In this document: positions 60,619 to 64,000 of the stretch, piece by piece
Position numbering within the stretch: position 1 is the stretch's first letter
Layout: each line of letters begins with the position of its first letter
Assembly (NCBI GenBank): GCA_963813375.1
Contig: CAWEYT010000008.1
Coordinates: forward strand, 186,001-250,000
Length of the DNA stretch: 64,000 nt
Source: DASTFY01 sp963813375
GTDB taxonomy: Bacteria > Actinomycetota > Acidimicrobiia > Acidimicrobiales > Ilumatobacteraceae
Direction of reading: 5' to 3'
Made by a program: the position numbers and the translations under genes
Notes under the pieces: model-generated
What the model saw: the letters and a program-made list of their open reading frames with translations, nothing else
Databases searched by the model: none
Told to the model about the DNA's origin: nothing

Positions 60619-62537
60619 CAGACCAGCCCTCGGGCCACGAACCAACCGAGCAGCAGCACGGCGCCGACGCCGATGCCGAGCGCGTAGTTGCGGACGTACC
60701 CGCTCTCGGTCCGCCGCAGCCGCTGCGCGCTCGCCCTGATGCCGCGCCCTGTGCCGTCGACCGCGCCGTCGACGACCTTGGCGTCGAAGGCCGCCGTGGC
60801 CACGAAGCCCTCGCGGCCCGGCCCGGCCATGAAGGCGCTGACGGTCTTGTCGTAGTACCAGCCCTCGGCGAGGAAGACCGGCTCGATGGCCTTGAAGCGG
60901 CGCCGGTCGTAGACGAGCCAGCCGAGGATGATGCTGAGGATGGCGAACGTGCCCGCCAGCGCGAGGAGGAGCCACTTGTAGTCCTCGGAGGTCGCGCCCA
61001 ACGTGCGCTCGCTGCCCTCGACCACCGGCTCCAACCAGTGGTGCAGGAAGTCGAGGTCGCCGAAGGGCAGGTTGATGATCCCACCCGCGAAGGCCCCGAC
61101 GGCCAGCACGACCAGCGGGATCAGCATCAGCCACGGCGACTCGTGCGGCTTCGCGTGACCGTGATCGCCCCGTGATCGTCGCGGCACGGGCTCGGGACGG
61201 TTCTCCACCCACCGCGCGTCGCCGAAGAAGACCATCATGACCTGGCGGGTCATGTAGTACCCCGTGAGGATGGCGGTCACGAAGCCGACGAACCACAGCA
61301 CGGGGGAGTAGTCGAAGGCGTAGAGCAGGATGTCGTCCTTCGACCAGAAGCCCGAGAACGGCGGCACGCCGGCGATGGCCAGCCAGCCCACGATGAACGT
61401 CGCCGCCGTGATGGGCAGCAGCTTGCGCAGCGCGCCCATGTAGCGCATGTCCTGGTTGTCGTGCATCCCGTGGATGACGGAACCCGCCCCGAGGAACAGG
61501 AGCGCCTTGAAGAAGGCGTGGGTGATCATGTGGAACACGGCGGCCACGTAGCCACCCGCCCCGACGGCCAGGAACATGTAGCCGAGCTGGCTCACGGTGG
61601 AGTAGGCGAGCACCTTCTTGATGTCGTTCTGGGCCACCGCGATCGTGGCCGCGAAGAACGCGGTGGCGACGCCGACGATGGCGATGACGGCCAGCACGTC
61701 CGTCGCCTCGGCCAGCACGGGGTTCACGCGCACCATGAGGTACACACCGGCCGTCACCATGGTCGCGGCGTGGATGAGGGCCGACACCGGGGTGGGGCCC
61801 TCCATGGCGTCGGGCAACCACAGGTAGAGCGGGAGCTGGGCCGACTTGCCCACCGCGCCCAGGAACAGGAGCGCGGCGATCCCGTTGGCGGTCGACTGCG
61901 CGAGCAGCCCCTCGTGGGCCGCCCCGTTGAGGATGCCGAAGTCGAGCGAGCCCACCGCCTCGAAGGTGAGGAACATGGCCAGCATGAACCCCACGTCGCC
62001 GACCCGGGTGGTGAGGAACGCCTTCTTCCCGGCGACCGGCGGCGCGCCGCGGGTGTGCCAGAAGGACACGAGGAGGTAGGAGCAGACGCCGACGCCCTCC
62101 CAGCCGAGGAACGTGACGACCATGTTCGCGCCCAGGACGAGCATGAGCATCGAGAACAGGAACAGGTTCAGGTACACGAAGAACTTCGAGAACTTCGGGT
62201 CCCCGTGCATGTAGCCGATCGAGTAGAGGTGGATGAGCGCTCCGACCCCGGTGACGAAGAGCACCATGGCGATCGACAGCTGGTCGGCGCGGAACGCCAT
62301 GTCGACCTGCAACCCGCCGACAGGCATCCACTCGTAGAGGACGCTGACGACCGACCGCTCCTCGGACGGCAGGCCGAGCATCTCCACCCAGGCCACGACG
62401 GCGAGGACGAAGGAGGTGGCGCAGGCCGCCGTGCCCACCCACCCGGCCAGCGGTTGGCCCATGCGGCGCCCGAACAGCACCAGGAGCACGAAGCCGGCCA
62501 GCGGGACCGCGGGCAGGAGCCAGATCACGTCCAGCAC
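60618..62537 (-). CDS. nuoL: Complex I subunit NuoL, cluster 2
   Basis: 639 residues, normal length. FLGWEGVGVCSYLLVSFW, LPLYLWLPDAMEGPTPVSAL, NDIKKVLAYSTVSQLGYMFL, and GVPPFSGFWSKDDIL. A short basic/His loop, RRSRGDHGHAKPHES, sits where the cluster 1 protein has its large insertion. Long C-terminal helix region (FLAEGWYYDKTVSAFMAGPG). Frame intact. Confidence 0.96.
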   Translation of the reverse strand: MLDVIWLLPAVPLAGFVLLVLFGRRMGQPLAGWVGTAACATSFVLAVVAWVEMLGLPSEERSVVSVLYEWMPVGGLQVDMAFRADQLSIAMVLFVTGVGALIHLYSIGYMHGDPKFSKFFVYLNLFLFSMLMLVLGANMVVTFLGWEGVGVCSYLLVSFWHTRGAPPVAGKKAFLTTRVGDVGFMLAMFLTFEAVGSLDFGILNGAAHEGLLAQSTANGIAALLFLGAVGKSAQLPLYLWLPDAMEGPTPVSALIHAATMVTAGVYLMVRVNPVLAEATDVLAVIAIVGVATAFFAATIAVAQNDIKKVLAYSTVSQLGYMFLAVGAGGYVAAVFHMITHAFFKALLFLGAGSVIHGMHDNQDMRYMGALRKLLPITAATFIVGWLAIAGVPPFSGFWSKDDILLYAFDYSPVLWFVGFVTAILTGYYMTRQVMMVFFGDARWVENRPEPVPRRSRGDHGHAKPHESPWLMLIPLVVLAVGAFAGGIINLPFGDLDFLHHWLEPVVEGSERTLGATSEDYKWLLLALAGTFAILSIILGWLVYDRRRFKAIEPVFLAEGWYYDKTVSAFMAGPGREGFVATAAFDAKVVDGAVDGTGRGIRASAQRLRRTESGYVRNYALGIGVGAVLLLGWFVARGLV

Positions 62538-62539
62538 GG

Positions 62540-62860
62540 TCAGCCCCTCATCATCGAGATGTCATCGGCCGTGGCCCCGGGACGCCGCCGCAGGATGGCG
62601 ACGATGATGCCGAGGCCGACCACCACCTCGGCCGCGGCGACCACGAGGACGAAGAAGACCGCCGTCTGCCCGTTGATGTCGTCGAGCCCCACCGACAGCG
62701 CCACGAACGAGAGGTTGACGGCGTTGAGCATGAGCTCGATGCACATGAACATCACGAGCGGGTTGCGGCGGATGAGCAGGCCCACCGTGCCCATCGCGAA
62801 CAGCACCGCCGCCAGCAGCAGGTACCAGGTCGGGGTGGGGGTGACCTCGGCGAGGATCAC
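62540..62860 (-). CDS. nuoK: Complex I subunit NuoK, cluster 2
   Basis: 106 residues. WYLLLAAVLFAMGTVGLLIR, the conserved glutamates in MFMCIELMLNAVNLSFVAL and VAAAEVVVGLGIIVAILR. GTG start at 62860, overlapping the nuoJ stop (GTGA). Unlike the cluster 1 copy, the frame is intact. Confidence 0.95.
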   Translation of the reverse strand: MILAEVTPTPTWYLLLAAVLFAMGTVGLLIRRNPLVMFMCIELMLNAVNLSFVALSVGLDDINGQTAVFFVLVVAAAEVVVGLGIIVAILRRRPGATADDISMMRG

Positions 62861-63453
62861 CGGGACGGCACCTCGTCGGCGCCGGTCGCGTCGTCCTGCC
62901 GGCCCGCCTCGGCCGGCGGATCGATCCTGAACGGGCGCCGGGCCAGGATGACCGTCGCCATCACCGCGATGATCAGCAGGATCGACGTGACCTCGAAGGC
63001 GAAGACGTAGTCAGAGAAGAGGGACTCGGCGAGCTGGTTGATGTCCGGCCCGCCGCCCGAGAGGCTGCCGCCCACCGAACGCTCGCCCGTGATGGCCGTC
63101 GAGTCGTCCCCGGCCCCGGAGAGCACGGCGGCTCCGACCAGGCCGACGATGGCGAGCCCGATGACGATGGCCACGGGTCGTTGCACCCTGAACGGTTCGA
63201 CCCGGATGTCCTCGGTGCGGTCCACGCCCAGCAGCATGATCACGAACAGGAACAGCACGACGATGGCGCCCGCGTAGACGATCACCTGCACGACGGCCAG
63301 GAAGTTCGCCTGCTGCGCCACGAACAGCACCGCGATGCCGAACAGCGTCAGCACCAGGCTCAGCGCCGCGTGCACGGGGTGAGGGCGGAGGATGACGCCG
63401 AGCGCGCCGCCGAGCACCATGGCCGCCGCGACGACGAAGACCACCAGCTCCAT
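62857..63453 (-). CDS. nuoJ: Complex I subunit NuoJ, cluster 2
   Basis: 198 residues. VVFVVAAAMVLGGALGVIL, PVHAALSLVLTLFGIAVLF, FLAVVQVIVYAGAIVVLFLF with the usual VYAGAIVVL bulge, then a longer polar loop than in cluster 1 (TAITGERSVGGSLSGGGPD) and a hydrophilic C-terminus. The ATG at 63453 shares a base with the nuoI stop (TGATG). Confidence 0.95.
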   Translation of the reverse strand: MELVVFVVAAAMVLGGALGVILRPHPVHAALSLVLTLFGIAVLFVAQQANFLAVVQVIVYAGAIVVLFLFVIMLLGVDRTEDIRVEPFRVQRPVAIVIGLAIVGLVGAAVLSGAGDDSTAITGERSVGGSLSGGGPDINQLAESLFSDYVFAFEVTSILLIIAVMATVILARRPFRIDPPAEAGRQDDATGADEVPSR

Positions 63454-64000
63454 CAGTGGTGACCTCCCCCACCGTGATCGCCCCCGCCGTCGTGCTGTGC
63501 CGCGTGCTCGACCTTGGCGTCCTCGACGAGCAACGGGTCGGGAGACCCGGTCGCGCGTGTCACGCTCGTCCTGGCCGGGCTCTGGGGCCCGCAGCCCGTA
63601 GCCCAGCTCGCCGGACCACGCTGCCACCCCTTCTGCCTCGGCCTCTCCTGAGGGAGCGGTGGCCCGCATCCATCCCGACGTGAGGAGATCGTCCCCCTCC
63701 CGCCAGTCCTCCCACGGGAGCTGCTGGGGCTTGCCGTCGTCCCCGACGACGAGCTCGTTCTTGGTGTAGACGGCGTCCCGCCGGTTGGTGAACGAGAACT
63801 CGAACAGCTTGGACTCGGTGATGGCCTCGGTCGGGCAGGCCTCGACGCACAGGTCGCAGTGGATGCAGCGCAGGTAGTTGATCTCGTACACGTAGCCGTA
63901 GCGCTCCCCGGGGCTGACGGGGTCGTCCGGCGGGTTGTCGGCGCCTCGGACGTAGATGCACTTGGCGGGACACACCCCGGCGCACAGCTCGCAGCCGATG
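63453..64000 (-). CDS. nuoI: Complex I subunit NuoI, cluster 2 (5' end outside the window)
   Basis: The last ~180 residues are visible; the start lies beyond the right edge. Two 4Fe-4S motifs: CELCAGVCPAKC at the edge and CIHCDLCVEACP. One base error near 63560 shifts the frame; repaired, the protein ends HAAQHDGGGDHGGGGHH with TGA at 63453-63455, a His/Gly-rich tail absent from the cluster 1 copy. nuoA-H of this cluster, probably including the NADH module E/F/G, should lie to the right. Confidence 0.93.
   Translation of the reverse strand, partial: SAASCAPGCVPPSASTSEAPTTRRTTPSAPGSATATCTRSTTCAASTATCASRPARPRPSPSPSCSSSRSPTGGTPSTPRTSSSSGTTASPSSSRGRTGGRGTISSRRDGCGPPLPQERPRQKGWQRGPASWATGCGPQSPARTSVTRATGSPDPLLVEDAKVEHAAQHDGGGDHGGGGHH

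Noticed and set aside
55831..60687. A 1618-codon open frame on the plus strand opposite the aldehyde dehydrogenase and nuoN2/nuoM2.
   Set aside because: Composition is His/Arg/Gln/Glu-rich with no domain, and it is antisense to clearly conserved genes. Long antisense frames are expected in high-GC DNA.
40076..62860. The two nuo sets as an assembly duplication.
   Set aside because: The paired subunits differ strongly in sequence and length (for example NuoL 843 versus 639 residues), so they are old paralogues.

Overview
This 64 kb window is high-GC bacterial DNA from the phylum Actinomycetota. The evidence is RpoC with an extra ~100-residue segment after its N-terminal zinc finger, NusG with a long acidic N-terminus, a DivIVA-domain protein, a group 1h-type [NiFe] hydrogenase and two complex I gene sets. 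I would guess an uncultivated member of a soil or marine lineage such as Acidimicrobiia, but class cannot be fixed by eye. About twenty-five single-base reading-frame breaks fall in genes that must work (rpoB, rpoC, rplJ, acs, nuoK, nuoI and others). I read these as uncorrected base-insertion/deletion errors of the assembly, so split genes are given here as single features with the break noted.

Layout. (1) 1-9.8 kb: a hydrogen-oxidation locus with hydrogenase large subunit (cut by the left edge), small subunit, a divergent Fe-S protein of PD-(D/E)XK/Cas4-like fold, and a maturation operon (SIS-HypC fusion, SIS protein, HypE, HypF). A PAS-only sensor, a YceI protein, a small membrane protein and a PadR regulator follow. 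(2) 9.9-12.3 kb: an FtsX-like ABC permease without an ATPase. (3) 12.4-26 kb, minus strand: the information-processing core tuf-rpmG-trnW-secE-nusG-rplK-rplA-rplJ-rplL-rpoB-rpoC, with tRNA-Met and tRNA-Thr upstream. (4) 26-33.3 kb: an acetyltransferase, an HTTM/vitamin-K-carboxylase-like membrane protein divergent from a secreted imelysin / di-heme cytochrome / imelysin / unknown-protein operon, then an esterase-like hydrolase and tRNA-Tyr. (5) 33.4-39.9 kb: YajQ, an ABC-2 exporter with a LolA-like protein, acetyl-CoA synthetase and a MidA/NDUFAF7 methyltransferase. (6) 40-51 kb: complex I cluster 1 (nuoA,B,CD,H,I,J,K,L,M,N, no E/F/G). (7) 51-57.5 kb: a dimethylglycine/sarcosine dehydrogenase-like flavoprotein, a DivIVA-domain protein, threonine dehydratase and an aldehyde dehydrogenase. 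(8) 57.5-64 kb: the distal part of complex I cluster 2 (nuoI,J,K,L,M,N), cut by the right edge.

How it fits together: the hydrogenase would feed electrons from trace H2 into a respiratory chain that has at least two complex I variants. MidA, which in other organisms is a complex I assembly methyltransferase, sits directly behind cluster 1. Genes are tightly packed, with many TGATG, GTGA and ATGA stop/start overlaps. Many first genes of transcription units lack a Shine-Dalgarno sequence and have a TANNNT hexamer 7-10 bases before the start codon, which suggests widespread leaderless transcription.

Most unusual items: tuf has a codon usage unlike every neighbour over its 5' two-thirds; a 165-bp imperfect palindrome with CTAG ends sits on the nuoN1 stop codon; the 622-bp rplL-rpoB spacer holds several strong hairpins; an HTTM protein stands beside an imelysin/di-heme secretion operon; and the hydrogenase maturation operon has a SIS-HypC fusion.
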